From NCBI GenBank assembly GCA_964036275.1, contig OZ038438.1, forward strand, positions 12,232,720 through 12,296,719: a DNA stretch of 64,000 nucleotides, read 5' to 3'. The notes below the pieces were generated by a model. It worked only from the letters and a program-made list of their open reading frames with translations, was not told the DNA's origin and ran no database searches. The number at the start of each line of letters is the position of its first letter. The first letter of the stretch is position 1. A program made the position numbers and the translations under genes. Below are positions 35,015 through 48,500 of the stretch, in pieces. Origin of the DNA: Litoditis marina. Its lineage: Eukaryota; Nematoda; Chromadorea; Rhabditida; Rhabditidae.

Positions 35015-35141
35015 GCTTAAAGTAGGACGATTATGTGGACCAATCCCGTGTCAACGGTCCTTTAAACTACAATGGAAAAACGTATTGCAGTTTAAAGGAC
35101 TGAAGCGTTGCGATTGTACCACATAATCTTCCTTCTTCAAC
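35015..35141. mobile_element. Palindromic MITE, copy 1
   Basis: A near-perfect 127-base palindrome with arms gcttaaagtaggacgattatgt and its complement, and an inner gtcctttaaactacaat/attgcagtttaaaggac stem. Two more copies are at 38,892-39,020 and 53,822-53,949. No coding capacity. It lies between the HGSNAT and chemoreceptor genes. Confidence 0.85.
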
Positions 35142-36529
35142 TGAAAAAGTAAATCGAAATAACTTGCTTGAAATTCCACCGCGTGTCCACTTTTTCGGCA
35201 ATTGAACATTGACAGTGTCTGACGAATGTGCAATGTTTAGGCAGTAGTGTCGTCAGCTCCTATTATTGATTTTAGACAATGACATGTCAAGGCCTCAACT
35301 TATCAAACAACAAATAATGAAACTGAAACGAAATTTAAAAAAACATTGCTGGAATAAAAATATTTATTCTGATACGGAAATAGTGAATGTTGCTGTTGTG
35401 GTGTGTAATTTATTGAACTAGAACTTTTTCAGAAATTAATTCACAAGTTTTTAACTTATTTGAGCGTCGAATTCATAGAAACGGTAACTTGAATATTTAT
35501 TCAATTTCACAACCAAACATGAACCCGAGACGGAGATCGATAATAAGGAATAGCACAAAAATACACGTTTGCTAATCTAGTCGTGATCACAGAACACTAC
35601 AAACTCCAGAAAACATAGAGACAAACTACGTTGGTCTTTTATGTGAAAATAGTAAATTTTATAGTTTCAAAAGCGAAGAACCCCTCAGAGTCATGAGATT
35701 ACACCTAATTATTTACAAAAAAGACAGCCAAATAAATGTGGATGAGAAGAGATTTTCGAGATCAACAAGGCAATTTCTGACCGGGAATGATAGAATGGTA
35801 GGGTCGAGTATATCAAATATTTCCCATCTTAACTCATTTCAAGAAGGAATCAAAAGAACAGATGAAACAATTGAAGGAAGAAGACGAAGTTTGGAGAAAA
35901 TTTCTGACTGTACGAATTGTTTCGTTCTGTTTATAGTTTGATCTCGGTTTGCATGTGATTTGATCTTCGCGGTGTTCTCAGATCAAACTAGGACTGAATC
36001 GGAAACACCAATAGTGACTACACTCTCGTGTCAAAAACCTCCCTTTCATCTGTGTAGATTATATTTGTTTTCTGACGAGCTGTGAACACTCTTTGACCAA
36101 TTGAAGACAGACATTGGACACATTCTTTCCTGAATAAAAAAAATGTACGATAAACAGGAACAAAAACATTCCTACGGCCGTTGTCAGCAGTACTGGGTCA
36201 TGGAATTTACGGAGGAGGAAATACACACTCCAAACTCTCAAAACTTTGAACCCAAAGGGAAAATACTGGACGATAACTATAACCTGCGAACTGCACATGA
36301 ATTCGCTATGAGACCCTTTTCACGCTCGAAACAGACAAAACCATCGCTACCGAAGAGTAAAACGTTCTCGGTTATACTGTTGACCCTTCACATATTATTG
36401 TCCAATACAAACAACCATGTACATTTTGTAACGTGCTTAGTTTCCAAAACGCTACTAGAATTATCCGTGAACCAGAACTCGGGACTATGCTAAATATTGT
36501 GAAATACCTTTTCACTTCTCACTCCCGTC
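35142..36529. other. Intergenic stretch, no gene seen
   Basis: ORFs of 60-116 codons exist on both strands (35,693-35,941, 36,059-36,298, 36,143-36,493) but overlap each other and lack usable exon structure. Positions 35,934-35,990 form a small inverted pair tagtttgatct..agatcaaacta, a member of the TAGTTTGATC family seen again near 56.2 and 60.8-61.4 kb. Confidence 0.45.
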
Positions 36530-36535
36530 TTTATT
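36530..36535 (-). terminator. Polyadenylation signal of the chemoreceptor gene
   Basis: AATAAA on the minus strand lies one base past the TAA stop of the last chemoreceptor exon (36,537-36,558). This implies a very short 3' UTR and supports the choice of last exon. Confidence 0.6.
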
Positions 36536-36536
36536 G

Positions 36537-39500
36537 TTAAATTTTTAACGACTTTCTGCTGAGAACTATCTTGTGTAATAGATTCATTCTTTGTTTCTCA
36601 CCTATATTGTTTGATGACAATAATGGTTATAATTGCGTCCAGCAGTGGGCTACTGGCCAGCCATAGTTGCGTGATCGCAATCACTTTGCTATTTGTGATT
36701 GGTTCAATCAGAAGGAGAGCGGATGAAAGCGTCAGGAAAGCCGGCACCTTGAAACGTTGTAATTAGGTAAGGTATATAGTCCCCGTCGTTTCCATGTGGA
36801 CTCTTACAATAATCAGCGTTGTGAGGAGCTCGGTTACTATATTGATTACCTCCTGCGCCTTCCAGTTTTTTCGATAAAAACACAGATATAGTTGTTTTGT
36901 TGGTGTTCAACGTGATGAATGATAATGATTTAAAATCTGCTGCGGCCCAAAATACTGAAATCGTTCCAGCCCAAACGTGAACAGAGATTAGGCCTGCATT
37001 TTGTCTGTTCTGATAGCTTTCGAGTGCGCATATTCCGTCGAATGACCCAAATTTCTTTAACGGAGAGAATAATGAGTGGGCAATTTTGTTCGGGTGAGTT
37101 TTCAGAGTTACCGCGTATCTGACCTGACAGACGAGGGGGACGAACGCTTGCGCCAGCGTCGCCACAGCCACTTGGCGCGTCTCCAGCAATCTCGCCTGGT
37201 CCCGTAGATTCTGTACAACCTCGATATGACTGGCTGAAAAGACAAAACTATACTCTCACTTCCTCTAAACTATATCTTTATGAAGCAACAAAATCTGAAC
37301 TACATGTATACGTCTTTCCAACCACATCTTCACAGAATAGCGAAATCCAAACTATAGTTCCACATTTTCCCAACTTTTTCACCAACGAGCGAACTGTGAA
37401 CTGTGGTTCCGCATTTTCATCGATGGTTCTCCAACTGATCATTTGCAAACGCAGACACTCACCTACAGTTCTGAACACCATGTAGTTGGAAATGAATGCA
37501 ATCAAATAGGCCGAGACAGTAGTGAGTGCATACAGATAGAACAACCACCTGGCCAAGTCGTGGTCAACTATGCAAATCACCTGAATCAATGCAGAATGAC
37601 TTGAATGCAGATGCAGATTGCAGACACACAGCTGGTGACAATTTCCTCTTCTCATTTTCAGTGCGAATTTTTTTACTTTCTCTACTCTTTTCGTATTAGT
37701 CATTAAGACTCGAAGTTTTTTTCCTTTTTTGAGAACTTGCGAACTAAGTTTGACGTTCAAGTTTTTTTTCCAAAACTGGTGCCCCAAAATGAAATTTTGT
37801 AAATATATGGTAAAATATTGTTTGTTTGGGAAGAAATTTTGCTTAGAAGAAACTCATCAAAGAACGACAACTTACATATAACAGTGAAATGGGAAGGATA
37901 TCTGACAGAGCGCAGAACACAATGGATCTACGACCCGAGAATAACTGGAACACGACAGAATTTTTTTAACGTGATGTCAATTCAGAAAAAACAGAGTGCG
38001 CCACTGGAAGCTTTTAGATGATCCCAGCACCAACGAATCAAACAAAAGCTATGTTTCCTACTTGTGCGATGTACTTCTAGTTTTCCTTTTTAGGTTTGAA
38101 ATAGGGGTTTTCTCCAAGTACTGACATCTGGCAATAAAAACAAACGACAATCACTCACTGCCGTGTACAAACTGGGCTTGGTCAGGGCGAGCACCCTGCT
38201 GACTGAAATCGGAACCAAAGCGCATATCATGACCCCGAACGATCCATAGAAGGCTAGCGCAGAATAGGTCATCAAACTGCAATCGAGTGTTGAACTAGTA
38301 TCCAACAGTTTCTACCCTCTTCACAACTGATTGATGAGTCCATGGTATGAATTGTGCTCATTCGAACATAAACTGAGGAAATAAAAGAAATAAAAGACGA
38401 GAAAGTAGGTTATGCTATTTTGCTGAAATAAACAGCACTAAATATCAACATGAACTCACCTTATAGAAAAATACTTGTGTGGGTCGTCGATATTTATATA
38501 ACCCATGAATGCAAAAAGAACATCACACGCAATATCTACCACCGCCAAATTAGCCACGAAATGTCTAAAATACTAATATTTCAAAGCTGGGAAAGAAAAA
38601 ATGACGTTGGCACAAACACACTCCAAAAGTATCACATTCAAAATTTCCTCATTGCTTCTCAAATAAGAAGTGTTTAGAAGACAAAATTGTATTTTAATCG
38701 TCTTTTTTCGGCGTTTCCGTGCGTAGGCACAGCGCGTTTCAGTTACGTTCGCCGCATTTTTGAGAAAACAGAGCACTTCGTAGATATAACATTTATATGG
38801 TCCTTATTGAATTTTTACAGCCTGTCGGATCAAAACAATAGTTCAAACGTCGAAATTGAAAAGCATGTGGGCGAACTAAATTGTTGTTCGAGCTTAAAGC
38901 AGGACCGATTATGTGGACTGAACCCGGCGCATCGGTCCTTTAAACTGAAATCGAAACATGTATTGCAGTTTAAAGGACTGAAGCGTTGCGATTGGACCAC
39001 ATAATCGTCATTCTTCAAGCCAGTATATAAGTAGTAGATTGCACTCAGATATATTATATCCACACCGTTCAGTTTTTGGATGTTTTTTGTGGGCCTCACC
39101 TGAAATCTCCTTTAACATGACCGAATGATAAAATGAGGACAACGACGTTCGCGACCACTCCGAGAAGCGCACAAATAATCACCGAAATCGCAACAATGTT
39201 CATAAAATCGTCCTGGAAACAGTTATGCAACAGATGGGATATTTTGTGGTGCAAAGAGGTCGAGTGACGTAGTAATCTCCCCAAGACCTGAGAGATCACA
39301 CGGGTATATTGCGAGAGGCCGCAATATTACTAATAAAAAGTTTTCTATCTGGTCTAGTGGCAGCTGGTCGATCGACGAGCCTCCGTTATCCTGTTTCCAT
39401 CCCAACACGTGTATTCCATTCAGGTAACCAGTCGACCGAGACAAGATGAAGAGTCCTGGCCACGAGCGACTGGGAAACGCTGGCCAGAATCCCCAACAGG

Positions 39501-39799
39501 AATGCATATTCACAGTCAATTCGTCATCAGATGGTTCTACTGTTGTTTACTGTACACGTGGTCTCATCTTCTTGTATATTTTCATACCACTCGATGTGTG
39601 TCGACTCCAAACTACAACACAGACTTGTTAACCCAGACCCAGTATACCCCGTTTGATGTTCTACTTGGCTTCGCGAATGAAAACGACTCACCTCATAAGT
39701 ATCTTCTTCGAACATTTCTGAAAAAATGAAATCTTCGTCGGAATAGTTGGAAAATTTCCAGAAGTTAGTCGGGCGTTTGTCTTCGTCGATGGCGACCAT
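36537..39799 (-). CDS. Nematode serpentine chemoreceptor (7TM GPCR), 317 residues
   Basis: Ten exons close exactly (954 bases): 39692-39799, 39100-39212, 38460-38564, 38328-38372, 38159-38276, 37876-37944, 37463-37580, 37124-37233, 36602-36747, 36537-36558. The N-terminus is acidic and extracellular, with one glycosylation-type NYS. TM1 is about residues 40-62 (VVANVVVLIL), TM2 carries HFVANLAVVDI, and TM3 ends ISVSRVLALTKP in place of DRY. TM5 is YLYALTTVSAYLIAF. TM6 follows LETRQVAVATLAQAFVP, a pattern typical of the Str/Srd group. TM7 reads SSPLLDAIITIIVIK. It should detect environmental chemicals in ciliated sensory neurons, by family. One donor (gttgtg, at 38,327) is weak, and the last exon has only 22 bases. 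Subfamily assignment (str, srd or relative) is uncertain. Confidence 0.85.
38892..39020. mobile_element. Palindromic MITE, copy 2
   Basis: Same palindrome as 35,015-35,141: agcttaaagcaggaccgatt at the left arm and its complement at the right, with the inner ggtcctttaaact/agtttaaaggact stem. It sits inside the second intron of the chemoreceptor gene. Confidence 0.85.
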
Positions 39800-42700
39800 T
39801 GCGACTCTACTCGCAGTCAGGATCCAATCTAACTTTGTAGAATAGAGAAGTCACGCTGAAACTAGAAGTGGGAGAATCAGTCTTATTGCATATGTTTTAT
39901 GTTCGAATCCTTTTTATGTCACACGAGCATGGTCGTTGAGTACACTCGAGACGCATATGCAAAAAAAAGAACAATATTCATCCTGAGAAAATGTAATACA
40001 TTCACAGTGACTAGAAAAAGAGCACAACGACAACTGAATTCGGCGTTAAAGCGAGAAGATTGTGACTGTTATTTCTCGTGTTTTCAGAACAGATATTTCT
40101 CGAAACATATTTGTTGACTTATTTATAAGGATTTTTCTTAAAGTTGGTTACTTTTGAGAAATTATAACGTTATGCGCCTCTCGGAGTTTCTCGTTGAATC
40201 CAATGATCCCGTTTTCTTGAAATAGATACGACACATTATATGACACACTCAGGAATAATAGAAACTGGCGGTGTCTTCCGAGTATAATCAAACAAAACAG
40301 TGAACTCTCTGAGCCTAATGTGCCAGTTCAGTGTTTCCTAGAGAAGATTTTTCTTAGTTTTCATAGATAGTAGCCAAGCAAACAAGCAAACAAACAAACC
40401 CACAGTCAAACATTTAGGATATTGTTTTTTTGCAATCTACTTCAAACGGAAGAAAACTGGATAAAGAAAACAGCAAGAGCTTCAAGACACGTGAATATCC
40501 ACAGTCGAACGAAAATTCGTGTTCAGAGAAAACTGTTTGATATATATGTGAGAAAAGGACTCATGACAAGTACCGAGGCTGTGCACAAATTAATTAACTG
40601 ATAATACTGGCAGCACCGTTGAGGGTTCTAGAAACGCCAATAAGTATACAACATTATATAACATTCACAATTTATTGTTCTAACACGTTGTTTTTTGTGC
40701 TATTTTGATACCGGTATGGATCGCGTGGATGTATCAAAATTCATGGAGTGTGTCCATCTCTATAAATGCATGCATTTTACACTGAGAACAGTGTGTTTCA
40801 GAACTTCGGAGCGCAATGGAAGCAAGATTATTGGACAAGAGTTTTTTCAAACTCACGTTAAGCTCCCAGCGTCTCAAATTCCCAGACCCTCATGGTGGAT
40901 TACGGGACAAGCCAGGAAACATCGCATGCTACTTAACAGCAAAATCGGATATTTCATCCGGCTTTTTCACAGTCTAAGTTATTCAATAAGGCCAATTAGG
41001 TGTGCGAAAGTAGTTAGTGGTACTGAAAGTACATATTGCCCAGTGAGTTCAGGCGATCATCTAGAAGAATTACGAACTTAACCAGCAGTCAGAAGTTTAC
41101 GAAGGATATCTGTTTGATTACTGACTACATGAGCATGTAGTTCGTAATAAGAATATATTAACGAAGCCAAGATCATATCTCCAACGAAGCCTTGCACGGA
41201 TGAGTAATACAGCACAGAGAACTATGTTATACGAACTAAAGGGGAAGTCATATTTACATTCGTGCAACAAGTTATGTTGACACTAATAACTGAATATATG
41301 TGTGTAGCGCTTGGCAAGAGCAACACTACCAGAAAACATAAACGAGAGATCTGGTTTTCCAACTAAACACTTTAACTACATTTCCTCTAAAATGAAAAGT
41401 TCCAAGCGCAATGAATATAAACGACATAATTAAGGAACGAATAATGAATGGCGAAATTGTCCGGAAGAAAATATTCGCTTAGAGAATAATTACATTATTC
41501 GGGAAAAAAAAGCAAGTGCGCCTGACGCGGCTCTTGCGATAAGAGACATTAATACCATTATAATGAAATTCATGTCGGCAGCACTAATATCCTTCCGAGG
41601 GGGAGTGCGAAACAAATAAGGATCAGTATGAACTCCCACTTCCATCACACAATGAGCAAGCCGGGCGCTGGCGAAGAAAGTGAAGCTGCTGATACTAAGG
41701 ACAGCTATATCAGTTGAAACTCATCAAATTAGCAGACTGAGAGAAAAATGAATGTTTATATTTGGTAGGTTTCGTCACGCCCCAGACGTACACTTCTATA
41801 AAAAAACTCAGAGTAAGCGCGGCATCAGCATCAATCCATAGCCAACCTCATGAGAGAACCTCATGAACAATGTCTCATGAACTTTATATGACTATGATTT
41901 GATAAGCTATATCAACAAAAGATCGTGATCAAGAGATTTTCTTAACTTACTATTAATCGGGAACATCGCTACCGCGCCCGAAGGAACCAAAACAAGTTGC
42001 AGCACAACAAACACAACACAAGCATAAAAGAGGAATGAATTGAATCTCGATGAAGTCTATGTAGAGTTGCAAAAGGTTCGCAAATCATACAGACACAGTT
42101 CTTCTCAACCAAGGAGCCATTGAATGTTGCATTAAAGGTTGATAGCAACGTTTCGTACACTTGCAATGTTAACTTGTTTGTGTTGCTAAATCGTCATGTA
42201 GGACTGAACTCAAACAAGTACCAACAGCGATTCAGAGAGCAGTATAACGTTAATTAGAATATTTTGTGAGTTTCGCCTGTTCTCAAAACTTCATCCGGTA
42301 GTCGTGATTGCAGAAATTCGGTGAATAACTGAAGCGCAAATGATGAGAACATATGACCCAAACGATGAAGCTATGACCGAAATACTACTATTGAATACTA
42401 CCGTAGTTAAAGTTGAACTGTTGAACAGAGGTTGCCAAAAAGAACTCGTTGATCTTGCTAGTGATCCATGCCTAATTTGCCATTGACGAAACAGACGGAA
42501 TCTGAGGCTGACAAATTCACAAGTTCCGCCTTTGAATGGCTGTAGCTCATACACGCAAACAATTGCATCTTGCGAGGAGTGCATAAGTGGCAGAACTATT
42601 TATGGAAATGTGCATAAATTGACTTCGCCCTTGGCAATTGCAGAAAAAGAACAATGCAACTCTAGAATGGCACTAAAGAGAAATGAACAAACACAAATAT

Positions 42701-45241
42701 AGAGTTCGCACTGAACATCAATCAACACATTATTATATACACTTCTTCCAAGAACATTCGGGAAATTCTCTGTTTTTTCTTGAAAACAAATTAACTAAAC
42801 ACTACAAGTTTTTACGATTGAATAGAACAGAGTACACAAAATTAACATCAGCATGAAGCATGACTTTCTGACTAACATCTTCAACACCCTGCTTATGAAG
42901 CTTCAACTGCTCTTGATAATTTTCTATTAAGAATTAGAGATGATAGCTTCGAACCAGAAACGAACCCCACAATGAGGTGGAGAACGGAAGAAAAATTCGG
43001 TTATTAAAAAATAGGATAATTCAAAAAGTGTGGTAGGACACCAGATACGAACCATACTTAACATTTCTTCAACATGATGAAAACCGTTAAAATGTTTTTA
43101 ACACACATTCCACCCAACGTAGGTTCTCCAATTCCCAAGTAGTTTTTTTTGAGGTTAATGTTTTTTGTATAGTTCTCCATCCTTCTTCGACAGCGAAATT
43201 CGGGCATATTTACCGATTGGAATGTTAGATTGGTTTGTCCGTGATTAACCGTGATTTAGAGTTCGGAATCGATCATTTTGTGACGTCTCGATGCAAGTTT
43301 GGCAATGTTTGCTCAAAATCTTTGAGGATTGGAAACTTTATCCACAATGCTGAGAACCAGGACAAAAAATCTAGCGAATTGTGTGAATTTGCTCAACCCC
43401 CACAGTTGAGTCGATAAAAGCATTTTAGAGTTGACATTAACTCGACATATGCAGATTGAATTAAAATAGACGATCCCGTGAAACTATGAATACCGTGCAT
43501 GTGCTTCTAGCGAAAAATCCAATAAGCTATCAAACTATCTCGTATACGGAATTCTAAATGACAAATTACTTAAAAGCCAGATGTTCTTATTGATATCTTT
43601 GTTTAATATAACTCCGTATTACCGTTCTGCCATCATAAAGTACGCCATCGACAAATCAAATGGCTATTTTCTAATAAATATAAAAAAATTCAACAGAATA
43701 TTTCAAGTACAATAAAATTACGGATGTGAAGAACTTTCTTATGCCTTGCACATGTCCAAAATATGCCTGGAAGTTTCAACATGATACTGTAAGAAGTTAC
43801 AATGGGTGGACCAAACTATAAACGAACTGAGAGTGCTAGCTGATGACATGTGTATTCATTGCCGGCTCTAGTAATGTGCGATCGCGGCAACAATGTGAGC
43901 TGGAGATCGCAAATATTTAGATATCGACTGTAAGCAATTCGATCCCCTCAAAAGAGCTAATAGATACTGACACCCGAAGTTTGAAGAGTAGCCAATTGTT
44001 GCATGTTGTTGACGAAACGTCCGCTATGTGTCACAGTTACTTTAATGAGGTATGACCATATCTGAGCTATAGTTTAGTCCAAATACACACATCCAATAAA
44101 CCAATGGATTGGTGTGCATTGGTGTTTCGTAAATGAGCAAACAACTGGACTAAAGATACACATTCTATAAACCTTGTCAAACGTGTAAAAGGACACGTTT
44201 AATGATATATAAACGAGCAGATCCGCGAAAACCCAAACGAAAATTTCACTTTGTTTACCAGAAGCATATAGATTTCAAGACTTTTGAGACGTTGTAAAGA
44301 AACAGCACAGAATAATGTACTGCAGTTTCACACATTAACTTGAGGTTGTCTTTTCTCCCTCTTTGAAAACCGGTTACCGCAATAGTGGAACAACCCCATA
44401 CAACCGACCCCGTGTGGGTGTTCATTGTTCGACACCGTTTCTCTCCTCCAAATCGAAACCCACCTAATTTCACCGAAAAGAAAAATTTTCATGGGGGCGC
44501 TTTGTTTTGAGCGGCAAAATAATACGAGGAATGAAAACAATTATTGGGTTTAGTTTGATTTTAGCCCAAAAATCTTTTAAATTTGGTAGCTTGTGTGAAT
44601 ATTTTCGCGAGTTCACTGATTGATGAATGAGGAATAACACGAAATGAATAATTCTGTATTGAAATGAAACAAACAACAAATGAGAATGATATCAGTATAG
44701 ATGACAGTTAGAGATCTATTGGAGGTTCGATTAAGTAGTGAAATGCCAACCATCCAAAGGAAGGATCTCAGCCGATGGGGCATGCTTCAATCCGCTACTG
44801 ATGCTGTCACCGAATAAGGAATATTTAGTTCACTTTAGAACTGTTGCACATACAAACAACTACGCGACTGAGTAGAAATTCCAATAATTATGTTTACAAA
44901 ATGCACTATTTGATAGCATGATATATGAGATCGACCAGTCGCCCACAAGAATTAACCGGAACAAGAAAACACAAACGGATAGAGCAAATATATTAGCTTC
45001 GATATATTATGTAAGTACATGCAAACATATTTAATCTGTCCAATAGGAGAGATAAATTCTTAAAACATCTCACTTCAAAAACCCGTTTGACAGAATTATT
45101 GTACCAAGGGCTTCAGCGAGCCAATAATCTTTGTGATTAGTAGTGAGAGGTCTTAGAGTGGAAGCGTCATAGTAATATAACATCAACTAACTCTGAGAGA
45201 CAACGTAACAATTGATTTCAACGGAATTATCAAAGATGGTC
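39800..45241. other. Gene-poor stretch of 5.4 kb
   Basis: No gene can be supported. A 128-codon plus-strand ORF (40,695-41,081) has no recognisable domain and no exon context. A 21-codon ORF at 41,652-41,717 (MSKPGAGEESEAADTKDSYI) has a coding-like composition but no donor joining it to anything. Short tandem words occur at 40,372-40,400 (aacaagcaaacaa) and 41,858-41,882 (cctcatga). The sequence is uniformly AT-rich and otherwise featureless to my reading. Confidence 0.5.
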
Positions 45242-45460
45242 TGACAGGAACCAGGCAACCAGGTCTCGTGCCTTGCGCTCCACGGTTGAACCATTCTCTC
45301 CAACGCGAAAACGCCCCAAAAAAATAGTTTTCGAATCTCCGCAGATGAATTATAATTAAATGTTACAGAAAACTCTCAATAATTCCGTTTTTGTAGCACA
45401 TTTGCATTGGAGAGACGGAATCAACCGTGGAGCGCAAGGCACGATATTCGGTTCCTGTCA
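45242..45460. mobile_element. TIR element (MITE), about 220 bp
   Basis: Terminal inverted repeats of about 55-60 bases: the left begins tgacaggaacc and contains tcgtgccttgcgctccacgg; the right contains ccgtggagcgcaaggcacga and ends ggttcctgtca. The AT-rich centre has no ORF. It lies 45 bases beyond the stop of the SAP130-like gene. Confidence 0.8.
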
Positions 45461-45505
45461 CACCACCTTCAACATTTCAATCGTAATTAATCCAAAACAC
45501 AATCA

Positions 45506-48500
45506 CTAAGACTTGCTGATAGAAGGCTGGGCCCTTAAACTCTCCTGGATTGCTTTTCTTATTTGTCGCTCAAACGTTGACTCAGTAATCACGGGTGTGC
45601 GAGGCGGCCGTGGCTTGCGAAGAGGCGTTGTTTTATCCTTCTTGTTCACATAGCCGTTACCGTCGGGGGTTAGTGCATGTATTGAGTTGGCCATTCGTCT
45701 ACTTCGATTCGACAACCTCTTCGGCCTCCACGGCATCTCTTTTCTCGGTGAACTGGTTTCGCTGCGCTCACGCCGCACAGTCTTGCTCGGACTCTTCAAC
45801 CCAAGATGCTCCGCTAGCGAATCTCTGAAAGTAACTGTTTCGAACTTTGAGATAGCCTTTCCTATGAAGTGTTGGCGAAGTAAGACGTTATCTCAGATAA
45901 TTAAGACAATACGAGATTCTTCGACATCCACACAAAAGTTGGGCTGTTTTCCCAGAGTTGACTTAATTCAGTGAATTTCAGATGAATAATGAATTGAATG
46001 AGGTGAATAGGTATGGAGATTACAGTCTACGAAAAACTAAATATATGAATAAATCTGAGAAAGGAAAACTATGAAGGAAAGGGACCGAGACCTTACAAGA
46101 AACTGCTGCTACAAAGATCTGTGACATGTATGATGAACACCGCCTCGTAACGAAGCGACGTGAATAAATAAATATGAAATATATGAATAAATCTGAGAAA
46201 GGAAAACTAACCTAGACTGTATCATCACTAAGGTTGTTTCATGAACAGCCTTTAGTGTTGTTGCTAGTAGCTCTCGGGAACTCCTACATTTCTCCACGAA
46301 TAAGGGATCTTTAATATAACAATCGGACTGGGGACATGAGCAAGGATCTCGGGCTGAAAATAAATGAAGATGGACGGGTTTTTTTCATCACACAAATAAA
46401 TATTTTCGGATAATATTCTAGCCGTTAACAAAACATCTAATGAACAAAAACAATGTTCAATATGATCAGTATCAGTCAATCAGTATGATATGCTTCTCAA
46501 GAAACATGAATTAGCGTCCGTGCTCGCGTGCTCGGTCTGTCAATCGAATAAATGAGGGTGATGACGACATACAAAAATAGAAAAACCAGCAAATTCCAGC
46601 AATGATGTTCTGTTGTATGCTAGTTTGACTTACACGGAATATCCGGGACGTGGGCTTTCTGAGAACCAGCCGTCTCTTCTGCCTCGTCACCGTCAGTATG
46701 CCGGATACATCTTGTGTCCAACTCATATTTATCATCTGCTTCATGGGAAATTGATGGATTCAAAGGTGGACTGCAAACAAAGGGTTAATTCTCATAAGAT
46801 CGTGATAACAAAAGCAAACTACCCATAAGCACTGCTGCATTTTACTATTCCCGGTACACTAACTAGTGTGAACACTGAAACGGGGTTGTTAGCAATATAT
46901 ACTTGATTATTGACTGATTCAACAGCAAATGGACTGAGATTGTTTCAGTAATATTGCTATCTGAACCTCATCTACCCATTGAAGTTATATTAGGTCAACT
47001 GCTAAAATTCACAGCTTTCTCCGCTTGACCAACAGTCCAAAAAACGGCTAAGATGTTCAAAACGCTTTTCTACTTCCACGATAAATTCAACAACAAAAAG
47101 AGTCAAGGAGAAAAAGAAATCTCACATCAACTGGGACCGCAAGCAGAATGTTTCAAACTCGGAAAATTGTTGCATAAACATGTTTTCTGATGCCAAATTG
47201 GAGACGTCTTCCTTGTAATATTCTTGATGATCATCTTCAAGGGGAACGAAATCGTCACATCTGAGAAATATGTATAGTTTAGAATATTGTTTGTGGAACG
47301 AATTCCTTTTTTGAAATTTACTACTCCACCCTTCTTTAAGAAGAGTAGAATTGAATTGAACCACCAAAACAAACAACTACATTGGTCTAAAATAAAGAAA
47401 CTGGGAAAAATACTCGGCATGGCACAGAACTGAACAAACCTTTCCAACATTCGATATCCTCCTATTCTTTTATCATCAAACGTCAGTTCATCGTCAGGAT
47501 AACTCTGTCCTCGCCAAAAAGGAGAAACTGTCTGAAACATGGGAAGTATATTACTTCGCTTGTGTTGCATGTAACTCATGTTTCAACAAAGAATCCTTCT
47601 TTCGGAAGATGAAGTAATCTCGTTTTGGAAAATCCAGTATAAAAGGCAACATTTCAGACCAATTCGAATGAGAAACACAAGACCCACTTTGAGTACTAGA
47701 TTGCACTGTTCTTCGGATGGATTTATGATGACCGACGCCGAAGTGTCTCCAAAATCAGGCTTCTTATCCAGCGCCAGCTTAATAGGCGGAGCGAGCAAAG
47801 TTTGCCGGAGACGATGAAAGCGTTTCTGTTCTAACAGATCCTTGGTATCACCTTCTTCTGAAACAAAAATAGTAGAAATAAACAAATTTTAGAATGAAAC
47901 ATGTAAAAATTTAATGAGCCTCTGTGTAATATTTTGGTCATCTTCGCATTTCATTACCCAAGAAAATTGACATTTAGTATTTAGTCATCCGAAACCGTTG
48001 ATACCAAACCTTACCTTTTTTAAACACCAGAAATACGTAGCTAAATTAGGGAAACAATGAAAGTAAAGGCAATTGGAAAAAGCCATCTGCCAGTCAAGCC
48101 AAATTTATTACACCATTTTTTTTCCAAATTAAACACAACTAACCATAATCGCGTGCAATATCTAATAGCAGTTGGAAGTGCGATTCGGGGTCATAGGCCT
48201 TGAGGAACTTTTCAAATATACATAGCAAATTATGTTCTAAGCCCATTTGTTCGTTAACTCTACGCCCGAGCTGCTCCAATTGTAGACGGACGACACTGCA
48301 ACAAAAATTATAACTTGTTTATGACATCATGTTGAAATACCTGCCTTTATGACATCATGTTGAAATACCAAGTACAACTGCTAACTTAAATAGAAGATTC
48401 CATGTTCCGCTGTCGATAAACCTCGGCAGATTGTACAATGTTGAGTTTCTTATTGCTTATTTGCATTATTGGGTCATTTGCTTATCGATGTATTATCCGG

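Noticed and set aside
37278..37787. 169-codon minus-strand ORF
   Set aside because: It is the chemoreceptor exon 37,463-37,580 read through its flanking introns.
37818..38021. Plus-strand ORF with a chromodomain-like KWEGY word
   Set aside because: Antisense to the chemoreceptor TM4 exon (37,876-37,944); the rest does not fit a chromodomain.
40695..41081. 128-codon ORF in the gene-poor stretch
   Set aside because: No start context, domain or splice partner; length is within chance for this composition.
41652..41717. 21-codon ORF with coding-like composition
   Set aside because: Too short, and no donor or following exon could be matched.
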